From the NCBI RefSeq assembly GCF_018812025.1, contig NC_063062.1:6023513-6087512 (forward strand): a stretch of DNA of 64,000 nt. Reading direction: 5' to 3'. Positions 36,293 to 48,488 of the stretch are shown here, piece by piece (within the stretch, counting starts at the first letter, position 1; the number at the start of each line of letters is the position of its first letter). A program made the translations under genes and the position numbers. Below the pieces are notes generated by a model, which ran no database searches, was not told where the DNA came from, and worked only from the letters and a program-made list of their open reading frames with translations. This DNA is from Megalobrama amblycephala (Eukaryota; Chordata; Actinopteri; Cypriniformes; Xenocyprididae).

Positions 36293-36709
36293 AAGGTTAG
36301 TTCACCCAAAAATGAAAATTATCCCATGATTTACCCGCCCTCAAGCCATCCTAGGTGTATATGACTATTTTCTTTCAGACGAACTTTCAGCTTTATAATG
36401 GTAGTGAATGGGGGCATGATTTTGAAGCTCAAAAAAATGCATCCATCCATCATAAAAATAATCCATACGGTTCCAGGGGGTTAATAAAGGCCTTCTGAAC
36501 TGAAGCGATAGGTTTTTGTAAGAATACAAAATATACATAAAAAATATACCCTCCGCTTCACTACCTTTATAAAGCTTGGAAGAGCAGGATATTTTTAAAT
36601 ATATCTCTGATTGTGTTCATCTGAAAGAAGATAGTCATATACACCTAGAATGGCTTGAGGGTGAGTAAATCATAGATAATTTTCATTTTTGGGTGAACTA
36701 TCCCTTTAA
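36289..36709. mobile_element. TTAA foldback MITE abutting the previous element
   Basis: Left end TTAAAAGGTTAGTTCACCC, right end GGTGAACTATCCCTTTAA, TTAA at 36289-36292 and 36706-36709. Internal arms as in 14133-15903 ('ctcaagccatcctaggtgta' against 'tacacctagaatggcttgag'). Confidence 0.85.
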
Positions 36710-37526
36710 GATATTTTTCAAGAATCTGTAATTTATTGGAGTATTTTTATTTTGGGAAAATTTTACCATTACTTCACTACATTCCAAAGCATAATATCCT
36801 ACTTTTTACTCCACTACATTTCATAAAAATATGTCATTCCTAGTTATTTTGAACTGAAGAAATTGTCACCCCCTCTGAGACACGATATCGATGTCCTAAT
36901 CATTTTCAATTAACCTGTTAAATTGGTTTTCAAATCGCACTGAACTATTAATTCGTGAATTGGACTGATCCTATTGCATCTGTTGTCGAGTCAACAACTC
37001 GCGTCTCTAGTTCACAATTCACTGAATTCACAAGTCTGTCTCAAAATGAGCCAAGAATGGGAGATTGTTGAAGCTTGAGTGCATGTGCACCTGATGGCAC
37101 AAAGTGTACTTATCGCTAGGACAATACTTTCTCAATACTAGGTCACTTTTCTCAAAACTTTTCACACAGTTCTTCAAACCAACTTTCAGCTTGGCACATC
37201 AGTTACATTTTGAATTTTGCATTCAAATTGCACTAAAACAACCAAATTACTTCATATGTCTCAAATCCACTCATTCTTACATAACACTAGCAAAAGATGT
37301 GACCCAACAAGCAGACTTTGGCACTCATAACATGTAATAAAACATGTTTACATTACAGTACAAAATGATTCCTAAGTTGTCTCTTTTTATAAATGGTAAT
37401 GAAATTGAAAGACTAACACCCATGTAGGTGTTCAGCTACATCTAAATGTTTTTTTTTTTTACAGTCGGAATATGGTGTTACTGTAGAAATGTCTTACTCA
37501 GTTTTGTAATATGTTCAGTTTTGAAC
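36710..37526. other. Intronic sequence, nothing recognised
   Basis: AT-rich. Contains 'actttttactccactacat', reminiscent of hAT subterminal repeats, but no element ends. Confidence 0.45.
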
Positions 37527-38030
37527 TTAAAGGATTAGTTCACTTCTGAATAAAAATTTCCTGATAATTTATTTACTCACCCCCATGCCATCCAAGATGT
37601 TCATGTCTTTCTTTCTTCAGTCGAAAAGGAAAACATTTTTTGAGGAAAACATTCCAGGATTTTTCTCCATATAGTGGACTTCAACAGTTACCAGTGGGTT
37701 GAAGGTCCAAATTGCAGTTTCAATGCAGCTTCAAAGAGCTCTACACGATCCCAGACGAGAAACGATCGGTCATTTTCTAAAAAATGTATATACTTTTTAA
37801 CCACAAATGCTCATCTTGCACTAGCTCTGGGATCCACATGCATGACGTAATCACGTTCATCATGCGTGACGTAGGCGGAAGTACCGATCCAGTGTCTACA
37901 AAGTAAACGTGCAAAGATTAAGCCAAATGCCCTTTACAAAAAAAAGGTAAAACAACGATATCGGATGATTTTGAAGTTGAAGTTTTTCGCTCTACCATGG
38001 TACTTCCGCCTACATCACGTGTGATTTGAT
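37527..38030. mobile_element. Left half of a TTAA foldback MITE
   Basis: Starts TTAAAGGATTAGTTCAC. 'gggttgaaggtccaaattg', 'gctcatcttgcactagctc' and 'gctctaccatggtacttcc' are shared with 62631-63203. The right arm is not seen, so the copy is truncated in its loop. Confidence 0.7.
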
Positions 38031-39047
38031 GTACACTATAAGTGCACATTCAGTACAATTAAGAGCACTTCTTTTTCACAAGCAGCATTTAAAAGGGGCA
38101 AACAAGACAGTTTTTACAAACCACATGCTACCTGCGTCAGCCAAACAGCTGCCATTAGATGACCGGGAATGCTAACGGATAACTTTCTCCCAATATTATC
38201 AACATCCTTTGGCTCAAGATATGAACAGCTTCATCGACAGTGCAGATAACCACAGAGTCTGGATTATGAGGAATAAATTGGTCATTACTATCACAGGTTA
38301 ATAATTATGCCGTGACCTCTTTCGACACAGCTGTTTTGGCAGGCTCTCATACGAGAGAGACCACAGAAAGTGTTCTAATGAGAATCAGCCTGTCAGACAA
38401 ACAGGCTTATAATCGCACGCTGCACTCCACAGCTCCTCATTGCCAGCGATCGCATAATTCTGATTAAAGCCACACCATGTGAGGGTTGACGATAAACCAC
38501 AATCCTTCTTGAAGAAAAGGTGGCTAGCTGTAAGGATCTGCCAGAAACAATCTGCACACATGAATGGTGATGCTGTCTGAAAAAGTGATTGTTCAGGATG
38601 AAGGGAGCTTTGAATAACAGCACACGACAGGCAGAGAAACAAGCAGGCGCACACGCAGCCTCATTAGACAGAACCTCCCTACCCACCCAGTACGTTTCTG
38701 TGCTCGACTTTGAATTTTATGAATCTGATCTTCCTCCGTAATGAAGAAGTGCTGAGCCCTGGTCATTAAAGTGGAAAGTGCTGAGTTTCACAAGTCCAGC
38801 GCACGAGCTGCTGCTACAGCTCAGTATGGATGTATAGGCCTTTACTGAGGTAAAGATCAGATGGAGTGTGACTGGACTTCAGCCAACAAGTCAGGAACCA
38901 TCGCTCCTCATCTTCCATTAGCCACTGAACATTTCCTGTAAAACTAATGGCTTAACAGTGCAATTTTATGTGCTTTCAGAGTGATATAATAAAGAAATCA
39001 TAGCACCCTAAATATTAGAAGGACTGTATGAATTGTATTTATATAAG

Positions 39048-39049
<2 letters not shown>
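38031..39049. other. Intronic sequence, nothing recognised
   Basis: Unique-looking. Hydrophobic short frames on the minus strand near 38400-38690 lack exon boundaries. Confidence 0.5.
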
Positions 39050-39117
<68 letters not shown>

Positions 39118-39119
39118 TA
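39050..39119. repeat. (AT)n/(AC)n microsatellite
   Basis: About 27 TA dinucleotides followed by a short CA run. Confidence 0.95.
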
Positions 39120-39850
39120 CATAAGACATCTTCACCCTTTATTCAAATGTTTTATTTGTGATAAAGCAAATTGTGCAGACAGAATTTTTGCCCAGGCTGT
39201 CATACAAATAAATTATGAGAACATGCAAAAACGAGAGAAGCAATGAAATATTAATAACTGATTATGTTGTAGTTAGTATATGCCTTTTTTTTTTTTTTTT
39301 GAAAATAAAAATAAAGCCTGTAGCTGTAGTTTACCCCTTTTTTGCCAAATATTTTTGTTAGAAAAATATCTTAACCAAGTTTAGTGTTTTGTTCTTCCCT
39401 CATATTTCAAATATTTAAAAACACAAAATATTTAACTCATATTTTGATGGTTTATTCGAACTTGTAGGTCATTAAAAACAAATCCTCAAACCGATCCCCT
39501 CTGGACATTACTTTTGGCCACTACTTTGTGTTTTATATGAATCAGTTTAAAAACGTAACATATTAAAATGCACCTAGCATTTAAAATTTGTGATCATAAA
39601 TATATTCTTACATTCAGTCCTAAATTAATCCAGTATAAGCATGAGCATAAGTGTAGACATGGGAAGTCGGGGAAAAACCATTAATGTAGCCTCAGGAAGT
39701 GAAAAAAAAAAACAGCAATAATCCATATTATTCACAGAAAGTAAGACTAGTCCTATTTTTTTATATGACCTAAAACTAGACTAAGAATAGCTGTCACACG
39801 TATAACTATTTTTTTAAGTCAATTTCAAAAATAGTATGCACATATAGTTA

Positions 39851-41044
39851 TGGAAGTTGTTTCCGCCATAAATAATAATAATAAAAAATAATAATTCTCA
39901 CAATTGCGATATAAACTCACAACTGCGAGTTGTGTGATATAAAGTCAGAATTGTGAGATATAAAGTCAGAATTGTGAGATATAAAGTCAGAATTGTGAGA
40001 TATAAAGTCAGAATTGTGAGATATAAAGTCAGAATTGTGAGTTATAAAGTCAGAATTGTGAGTTATAAAGTCAGAATTGTGAGATATAAAGTCAGAATTG
40101 TGAGATATAAAGTTAGAATTGTGAGATATAAAGTCAGAATTGTGAGTTATAAAGTCAGAATTGTGAGATATAAAGTCAGAATTGTGAGATATAAAGTTAG
40201 AATTGTGAGATATAAAGTCAGAATTGTGAGTTATAAAGTCAGAATTGTGAGTTATAAAGTCAGAATTGTGAGATATAAAGTCAGAATTGTGAGATATAAA
40301 GTCAGAATTGTGAGATATAAAGTTAGAATTGTGAGATATAAAGTCAGAATTGAGTTATAAAGTCAGAATTGTAAGATATAAAGTCAGAATTGTGAGATAT
40401 AAAGTTAGAATTGCGAGATATAAAGTCAGAATTGCGAGATATAAAGTCAGAATTGTGAGTTATAAAGTCAGAATTGCGAGATATAAAGTCAGAATTGCGA
40501 GATATAAAGTCAGAATTGTGAGTTATAAAGTCAGAATTGTGAGATATAAAGTCAGAATTGTGAGTTATAAAGTCAGAATTGTGAGATACAAAGTTAGAAT
40601 TGTGAGATATAAAGTCAGAATTGTGAGTTATAAAGTCAGAATTGTGTGATAAAGTCAGAATTGTGAGATATAAAGTCCGAATTGTGTTATAAAGTCAAAA
40701 TTGTGAGTTATAAAGTCCGAATTACGTGATAAAGTCAGAATTGTGAGTTATAGTCAGAATTGTGCATTATAAAGTCAGAATTGTGTGATATAGAGTAAGA
40801 ATTGTGTGATATAAAGTAAGAATTGCGTGATATAAAGTCATAATTGTGATATAAAGTCAGAATTGCGAGTTATAACATGCAATTCTGACTTTCCTCGCAG
40901 TTGCAAGTTTTTATCTCACAATTCTGACTTTATATCATGCAATTTTTACCTCAAAATTATGAAAAAAAAAAGTCAGAATTGTGAGATAAAAAAATCAATT
41001 ACCTTTTTTATTTTTTTTTATTTAGTAGCGGAAACAAGCTTCCA
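39851..41044. mobile_element. Tc1/mariner-like MITE filled by a minisatellite
   Basis: Inverted ends TGGAAGTTGTTTCCGCCA (left) and GGAAACAAGCTTCCA (right), each followed outward by TA, the Tc1/mariner target. Nearly the whole interior is tandem repeat (39920-40865). The right side carries the same motif in inverted orientation ('cacaattctgactttatatc'). A second copy of the family at 47161-54203 hosts the DIRS element. Confidence 0.8.
39920..40865. repeat. 21-bp minisatellite (about 45 units)
   Basis: The unit is about GTCAGAATTGTGAGATATAAA, with variants GAGTTATAAA and GCGAG, degenerating toward the right end. Because 21 is divisible by 3 the array is an open frame on the plus strand, giving repeated RYKVRIV heptads. 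Nothing suggests this is a gene. Confidence 0.95.
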
Positions 41045-41046
41045 TA

Positions 41047-43082
41047 TATAGAACCTTACCTAAAGTTTATTTATAGTTTTTACGTACAAACACAATAGAG
41101 AATAAAAAACTTCTGTACTGCATTTTTAAATACTTTAGTTGAATAGCTGCGCTCAAACAGAGACGAATGCATCCTGCAGCTGCTGAGCATTATGACCAAA
41201 CATCTGCCACTAAACATCTTGTTCGGCTGTGTGGGATTTTATGTCCTCTATATATTTTCTGCATGCTTTGAAATTCTTGGTTATGTCAATTTTGCATTAA
41301 ATATGAATGAGAACAAAAAGGAGGAGAAAAGAGAGATAAAAAGGGAAGCACTAAATGAAAAATTGCTGGAGAAAGCCGCATTACTCCTTTTAAACAAGCT
41401 GTAGTGCTGGGATGTCAGAGTATCTTTTGTATCCATACCATTTGCTTGAATATCAAATCCTTATGCGCTGCCATTCTTTGAGCCAGATAAATGAGACAGC
41501 AAGCAATTGGCAGGAATCACTGTGGCCATAGACAAATACTGTAAAGGTAGAGTAATAATGGAAATAAAAAATGCGACTGGAACTGCCCATCTAAATTCCA
41601 CACTTTCTAGCCTGTTCATCTGCATAAAACCCTTCCACAGTTGTAGAATGCAAATAAATATGCAACAGCTCATACAAAATCACGCACAAAGAATTCAATG
41701 CCACAGGGAGGAAATAAACAGAAAAAGGCAAATCAGCCCTGTTTAAATGCTTTTCATAAACACAGAACAGTTTATATTAGTCCACTGAATGACCAGGACA
41801 ATAGCGTGTAATGGCAAATGCAACAAAAACCAATTCACATGTAAAGCACAAGAACTATATTTGAGTAGAAACACATGAAATGAGTTTGATGAGTTCAGAC
41901 TGCACTGAAAGGGCATGCCAGAAAGCTTTGAAATACATGGTTGCCCAAAATCATTTGTGCGGTTGGAGCTAAAATTAGGGCACTTGTCATACTGCACATA
42001 TAATCTGTTTCTATGAGACTGAGTTTAAAGGGGGCGTGAAATTTCCAATTCATGTTTTCATGTTGTTTACCATTTGCAGTTGCAATGAAACGCTCATCTA
42101 CAATTCCACTACACAATAAGCATGCTAACATCTGGAAACAACCTGCGCCAAGTGAGCTCTTTTCTGCCTCTGTTTCAATATTCAGATCACCGTCATTCTG
42201 CTTTGCTAGAAATTACTTGAGTTTGAGCTTTAGAGTTGACTCATAATTGCCGGATATCTCATTAATAATTTGTCCCAGGCGTAATCTTGAAATTGAAATA
42301 TAATCCATAATGCATTATTGAGCATTTCATTCAGGCATGCAGACGTGACTAGATATGTTCCAGCCATAGTGTGCATGTCCTATTAAATCCTGTTTAAAAT
42401 AACAAATTAATTGAGGTATTTCCGGAAGGTACCGGGGTTGTTTGCTATAGATATGTTTTGACTCAATTTCCAACTCTAGACATGTGATATGATTCTCTCC
42501 AGCTGCTCTCTTGTCTGGTAGGATGTTAAGATGTGTAATAATGCCCAGCTGGAGGTGTCTAGAGCCCCCAGTATTACAGCCAGACTGGTAGTGTTGTCAC
42601 AAGATCTGGAAGATATTTTTTAGGCCAATTTAATACCTGGAATACATTTTGTACCTCTCTGCACATTGCTAAATATACGGCAGAATACATGCAGTGAGTC
42701 AGTAAGCTGGTGTATCCTAATGCAATAAATTATGTCCTTGACAAGCACTCTGTGACTATATATTACATTGTCTAACACTGGTTATTTTTGTTTGCCTCGT
42801 AGGATTAGGGTGGACATATACGTGTTGATGATAAAGAGCCTGATAACACAGTGTGCTTCAACGAGTTTGGAAAGGCTGCACTTTAAAATACAAATGCGTC
42901 ATTAAACTTACAGCTAGAATCAAAGATGAAATGAAGCCTATTATTGTGGTACACAACAACAGTCATTGGAATTGTCAGATTGTGAGCAATTAAGTCATAT
43001 CACATGAGCGGGAGTGCTGTGGCTCTGAATATATACAACTGTAATCAGCAATTTGAATACTGTTGTGTGTGTGTAATGTGTG
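41047..43082. other. Intronic sequence, nothing recognised
   Basis: Two kilobases without recognisable repeats, the longest apparently unique stretch here. Several open frames of 60-84 codons lack supporting signals. Confidence 0.5.
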
Positions 43083-44398
43083 TATATACATATACATATA
43101 TATGAAAACTTCAGATGCAAAAGCCTCCAAGTGCCATCTGAAATGTTCTTCTAAAATGAGCATTTTTATCAAGCTTGTATGTTTATGTTCAGTTATTTCA
43201 CTTTTATGGCAATGAAAATGACCTATTAATTTGATTTATTTTAATTGGACCTATTAATTTTACAATCTGGATGTAAAAGTCATGGTTAGGGAGCTCTAGA
43301 AGACATGCAGTTAGTTCCTGTTTTCTTTTCTTCTATAGATGAATTTTAGATGAGTTTTTGTTTCTTTAGCACCCTCCGGCTGCAGTATGAATTGGAAACT
43401 CCATTCATGGAATAGCCTCTTCTTCTTTTAGATGAATTTGTGGACTAAAAATGCACAGAGAGCGCCCTCTGACTTCAAGTATGAACTGAAAACACCAGCG
43501 CTCATAGTAATGACAATGAATATTAAATAAATATAACTCCTCTGTATAGGAAATTGACATAAGCATATGAGAATCCAATATTTCTCCAAATGTGCATGCT
43601 TTTAAACTAAAAGCCTATATTCAGACTCTTTGCATCACAGAAATACATTATATTTTAAAGTATAATATAAAACCATTACTTTATATTGTAATAATATTTT
43701 TCTGTACGTTTCATATAGCATGATGAGCTTGAGACATCACAGACGGTTTTTTTCACAGCCTACCTGACTGAAATGCCTCATTAATATGCAAGTCATTTCA
43801 GCTCATTACTATGCAATTCTTTTGTCTTCTCAGGTGAGAATGGCCCATTATTCAGTGGTGATTCACGCCTCCATGCATACTGTGTTTCTTACAAAAACTA
43901 AATCAATAAATTGTTTTATATGAAGGAGTAGGCAGCATAATTTTTACATAATTTTGAAGCAAAAACTCTAGTCTACAACGTCCAATACCCTAAAGTATTG
44001 TAAACACAGATTTACTATACTTTTTTTGGCCTTATTTCAGTGACTTAAGTTTTTTGTTTTTTCAATAACCACGCATAAATGTTATTCCTTCAAAAACACA
44101 AACATGTACATACATGTTCCTCACATATTATTGTAGCCTAGTTTGTGCTGAATACAGTGTAAGGACACTTTTTCCATTAATATGTTTATGAACAACTGAA
44201 AAAAGCACAAATGTCAGGGCATGTCAAAACTTCTCCAGGCCCCAAATCAGCCTCAGACTCCAGAGGGTTAAAGTGAAATAACTGAACATAAACATACAAG
44301 CTTGATAAAAATGCTCATTTTTCAGACAATTTCAGATGGCACTTAGAGGCTTTTGCATCTGAAGTCTTCATATATATATACATATATACACACCAGTT
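43083..44398. repeat. Long inverted repeat (arms about 125 bp) interrupted at its TTAA centre
   Basis: The left arm 43083-43207 and the right arm 44270-44398 are inverted copies: 'cttcagatgcaaaagcctc' is matched by 'gaggcttttgcatctgaag', and 'tttatcaagcttgtatgttt' by 'aaacatacaagcttgataaa'. The arm junction would read ...TTTCACTTTAAAGTGAAA..., centred on TTAA. The piggyBac-like copy sits at that centre. Confidence 0.8.
43262..44271. mobile_element. piggyBac-like element, sister copy of 32834-34417 (left-truncated)
   Basis: Shares 'ctagaagacatgcagttagt', 'ttcacgcctccatgcatact', 'acaaacatgtacatacatg' and the right end 'ctccagagggttaa' with the copy at 32834. The right TTAA is intact (44268-44271). 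The left terminal inverted repeat is missing. Confidence 0.7.
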
Positions 44399-44431
44399 TA
44401 ACAAGTAAGAAGTTAATATTAAGTAAATTAC

Positions 44432-44620
44432 TAGGGCTGCCCTCGACTAAAGATTTTTCTAGCCGACTAGTAGTCGTTCATCTAAGCGATTAGTTGACCA
44501 ATTGCATGTTTATATTAATAAACCATAAACCATATAAATCATAATAATGAGCCTTTAATCGCATATATAGCCTATAATACATAGCCTAATCAGCGCTGAA
44601 ATGCACGCATGAAGCTTGCA
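44432..44620. repeat. Left end of a hAT-like element (TAGGGCTGCCCTCGACTAA)
   Basis: 'tagggctgccctcgactaaa' and 'ctagccgactagtagtcg' resemble a common fish hAT end. I find no matching right end, so it is truncated or its extent is unknown. Confidence 0.4.
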
Positions 44621-46669
44621 GCAGAACACCGGCAAAAGTAATGATTATGAATGTGGTGTGAAAAAAACAGAAGGAGACTGTCTGAACATTTAAATAATTT
44701 ATTGATAAACTAGTGTTTTGTTTGTTTTCGGCTGCAGAGATGAAGTTATCTCCGCAGTAGTGGACACGCCTATATGCATGTTTCATACGGATTACATAAT
44801 CTGAGAATATTTGTTTTAGATTTGAATTGGTTCATTTAAAAGTAGACATTTCTTTCCATAGATGTATTTATCGTGTCTGTGAGGCAAGTACGCTGAGTTT
44901 CGGTTCATTTTTGTGGCACGCTCAAGTTCAATTGAGACCGAGATGGTAGAAAGCACATCCTGTTTATTTTAATTATTTTACAGAAGTCAACATCTAATGG
45001 ATACTTTAAAATGTGATTTCTGATGGATCTAGTCACCTGTTTTGTTCCTTAATGATGAATGAATAGGTTAAGTAAATGATTCAATGAATCACTGAATTAG
45101 TTCCTGGATGAACTGTTTTTGAACAAGTCATTTGAGTAAAAGGTTATCGCTTGTTGGCCCCTACAGAAATACTGATTTACTGTAATATGCAGAAAGTATC
45201 AGTGAAAAATTCCACCACTAAAGGCTTCTGATTGACTGTTAATGTTTTTATCATTCATCAGCTGGAAAAAAAATCATTCTAAAAATGAGTCCAATGTTGT
45301 TCCTCTATGTTGATATAGCTATATATGTAGCTATGGTGTGGACTTAAAATAATGATAATTAAAAGTTTCAGTTACCATTCTTGGTGTGAACGGGCTTAAT
45401 GCAAAGACTTTATATTTAAATACAAAATGCACATTAATAATGTAAATATTAGTTTTTATGCTATCAGTAATCTTGCTTAGTAGTAACTTAGTTTAATCAC
45501 AGACCTGTTTTACCCATGCAGAATTTTTGTGTTTTGCGCGTATTAACAGATTCCAAATAATCTTCTTATCAGGATAACAATTAGCTTTAAATCTGACATG
45601 GGAGTAAATACAATTCTCTGAAAAAGGCTAATTCATTGGAAGAAAAAAGGCCCTGGGATACTTGGTTCACAATTCAAAGGTGTTTGTAGCAGTGATCAAT
45701 CAGCAAAGAGCAAAAAAGAATGAGTGATGCTTGGAAATCGTCCAGCCCCATACCGAGCCAAAAGCAGTTCAGCATGCAATGCTGCAATTTCATCCTACAA
45801 ATCACAACTCAATATGCCATACTGACCAGACTTGACAGATTGCTCCACTAACATTATATGGAGGGAAAAAGTCACAGGAGGTACACAAATCACAACTGGT
45901 GACTTCCTACTTCTTTCCTTACTTCCTACAAAATCTGCATTTGGATTTAATTTAAATTAATTTCAAGTACGATTGCACTCATCTCATATTTTCGAACACC
46001 TGAGACATAGTTACAATATGACTAAAATGACTAAAATCGTAATCTTGTTAGGCAAGAATAACTGTCCCTGGTTAATTCACTGGGTACGCATTTTAATTAT
46101 GTCGCATAGATTACCAATATGTTGAGAAGAGTCTTTGTTTCATTCCAAAGGGCAGTGAAACATTAAAAATCAATCTCTTTCCATTACCCTCAGATACCTG
46201 TATTGACTGGCTCACAGCGTCTCAGCGTCCTCACATATGAGAAAAGACAGCAATCTGACAGAGCCCGCAAAGAAAAAAGAATGACCTTTTGGGTTTAGTG
46301 TAAGGAAGGGCAAAGTGTCGCTGTGGGATGGTTCAGGGCCTCTGTGCTCCAAAGGCAATTTTCAAAAGCTCGGGACACACGTGTACACACTTTCTCCAGT
46401 GAAGCGTTTAGGAGCGCTGCTCTGGTTCAATGATCCTTCTTGGAAATTTAATTTGATTTTCTTTTTTTGCCATTTTGTGTTATTAAAGAAGAGGGGAAAA
46501 AAAAACATTTAACTATCAGACGACAAAATGAACCTGTACATAACTGAATCTGCTCCTAAAAAATGTCAAGGTTTTTTTACTGTAAAAAACTGAATGGAAA
46601 AAGTAACAAGATGATTCTGACGCCCATATGGTTTGAGATACATTGGATATAAAACTGTTCATAAGTCTA
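44621..46669. other. Intronic sequence, nothing recognised
   Basis: Two kilobases with no convincing exon, RNA gene or repeat. Confidence 0.45.
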
Positions 46670-47080
46670 GGGTCAGTAAGTGTTTACTTTAATCTTTTAT
46701 TCAGCATACAGTTTATTAAAAGTGACAGTAAATACATTTAAAATGTTACAAAAGATTTCTGTTTAAATGCTGTTCCTCTAAAATAATAAGAAATGTTTCT
46801 TGAGAACTAAAGTAGCATATTAGAATGATTTCTGAAGGATCATGTGGCACTGAAGACTGGAGTAATGATGCTGAAAATTCAGCTTTACCACCACAGGAAT
46901 AAATTACATTATAATATATAAAAATTAAAATAAAAAAGTTTTAAATTGTAATGATATTTCACAATACTACTGTTTTTACTATATTTTCGATCAAATAAAT
47001 ACAGTCTGGGTGAGCATAAGCGACTTATTTCAAAAACATTTAAAAATCTTACAGACTTTTAAACTGTAGAGTATATTTTA
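46670..47080 (+). repeat. Cyprinid dispersed repeat copy
   Basis: Motifs in order: 'tattcagcatacagtttatt', 'gttacaaaagatttctg', 'gaatgatttctgaaggatca', 'aattcagctttaccaccaca', 'ggtgagcataagcgactt'. Colinear with 25020-26230. Confidence 0.75.
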
Positions 47081-47613
47081 TCAAACTTGAAGGGAAATTC
47101 AAGTATTAATCAGTTACAAAACAAGCCCATATGTATTTCTTTCTCTCTCTCTTCTTGTTATGGAAGCTTGTTGCCGCCACTGAACTTTTTTTCCGCCTCT
47201 GACTTTTTTTTTCTTGCAATTGCGAGTTTACATCTCGCAATTCTGATTTTTTTTTCTTCTCAGAATTGCAAGTTATTAAGTCAGAATTGTGAGATATAAA
47301 GTCAGAATTGCGTGATAAAGTCACAATTTAATATTATAAAGTCAGAATTGAGATAAAAACTTGCAATTCTAACTTTTTTCTCAGAATTGCAGAACTCGCA
47401 ATTCTGACTTTATACCACTTTTTTGCGACTTTTTATCTGACAATTCTGACTTTTTTCCCAGAATTCTGTGACATAAAGTCGCAATTGCAAGTTATAAAGT
47501 CAGAATTGCGAGATATAAAGTCAGAATTGTGAGATATAAAGTCAGAATTGTGAGATATAGTCATAACGTCTCGGTTACAAAGGTAACCCTCGTTCCCTGA
47601 AGGAGGGAACGGA

Positions 47614-47796
47614 GACGTACGTCGGATGACCGACGAATAGGAATCTCGCTAGAGAGGCCAATCTACTTCGAGTGTAACTAAACGAGCCAATGCACATTGG
47701 CATGCAATCATATGCATCAGCTGCTCGCCTCGCAGCGCGGGTATATAATGAGCAGCAGGTGCGTTGCATCTTCAGGTTTTCGCTGAGGAGCCGAAC
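47614..47796 (+). repeat. DIRS left inverted terminal repeat
   Basis: Inverted copy of 53677-53859. Over the outer 165 bp I count about one mismatch (a C/A difference in 'ccaatgcacattgg'). The inner end diverges slightly. It includes GCGGGTATATAATGAG, a TATA-like motif pointing rightward, antisense to the element's genes. The extra 46 bp outside it (47568-47613) contains two small hairpins, GGTTAC/GTAACC and CGTTCCCT/AGGGAACG. Confidence 0.9.
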
Positions 47797-47840
47797 CCAG
47801 CAGGTGGCAGCATCAGCAGGACAGCGCCTGTGGCGACGGG

Positions 47841-47950
47841 ACGTACGTCTCCGTTCCCTCCTTCAGGGAACGAGGGTTACCTTTGTAACCGAGACGTTCC
47901 CATTCAGTCGGTCACTTCGACGTACGTCGGATGACCGACGAATAGGAATC
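47841..47950. repeat. DIRS internal complementary region (ICR)
   Basis: 47841-47895 is the reverse complement of the left terminus (47568-47622). 47896-47950 is the reverse complement of the right terminus (53828-53882). The two halves meet as CCGAGAC|GTTCCCATT, the same joint expected when the element ends are fused in a circle. In DIRS elements this region is thought to template joining of the ends during replication. Confidence 0.92.
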
Positions 47951-48488
47951 CCTACCAAAGCGCCACAGGAGGTGCCCTCTTCCAGTGCTCTGTTGTGAGC
48001 CACCTGAACCCCCTTGCCTAAGGACGGTGGGACCGGGCTCACACAGAGAGGGTCGATCACTGTTGTTCCCAAAACCCACTCAGTGAGACTATAGATACCA
48101 CTGGGAGCGTAACCTTACGTCAGATAAGGAACGCTGCGGAAGCCATATCCTTCCCCGAAGGAGTTATATGGATAAGTACATATGGACTAACCTTGTAGGT
48201 TGTACAACATATGGAAGAACTGGGGTGACTCCAACTTGGTGGGTTCTCCCAGAGGGAAAGACACGGGCTTCGATTAGGAGCAACCGTGGAAAGCCGCGTA
48301 TGGGATCCCCGTAGGGTCACACATATGAAACCCAGCCTAAATCCGGTTCTCAAGGATTCAACGGAGTAAGGCCTGGCGACCGACGCTCCGCCACGTCGGC
48401 TGCCGAAGGGATGTCGGAGGACTCGACAGGGTCTGCCTTGTAGGGACTCTCTGGAGAAAAGAAGCGCATGTCGCGCAGCAAGCGGACA

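Noticed and set aside
38100..38170. Minus-strand exon candidate before GTAGCA near 38132
   Set aside because: In the phase required by the exon at 34524 it contains a stop codon immediately before the donor.
39953..40649. Long plus-strand open frames of repeated RYKVRIV heptads
   Set aside because: They are translations of a 21-bp minisatellite, which stays in frame because 21 is a multiple of 3. No start context, splice sites or conserved domain.
39920..40865. CRISPR-like regular repeats
   Set aside because: The units are head-to-tail with no unique spacers, in a vertebrate intron. It is a minisatellite.
45740..45795. Minus-strand luzp2 5' exon candidate before a GTATGG donor
   Set aside because: The open part reads in the right phase at its donor, but no acceptor gives the required starting phase, and the peptide is not signal-like.
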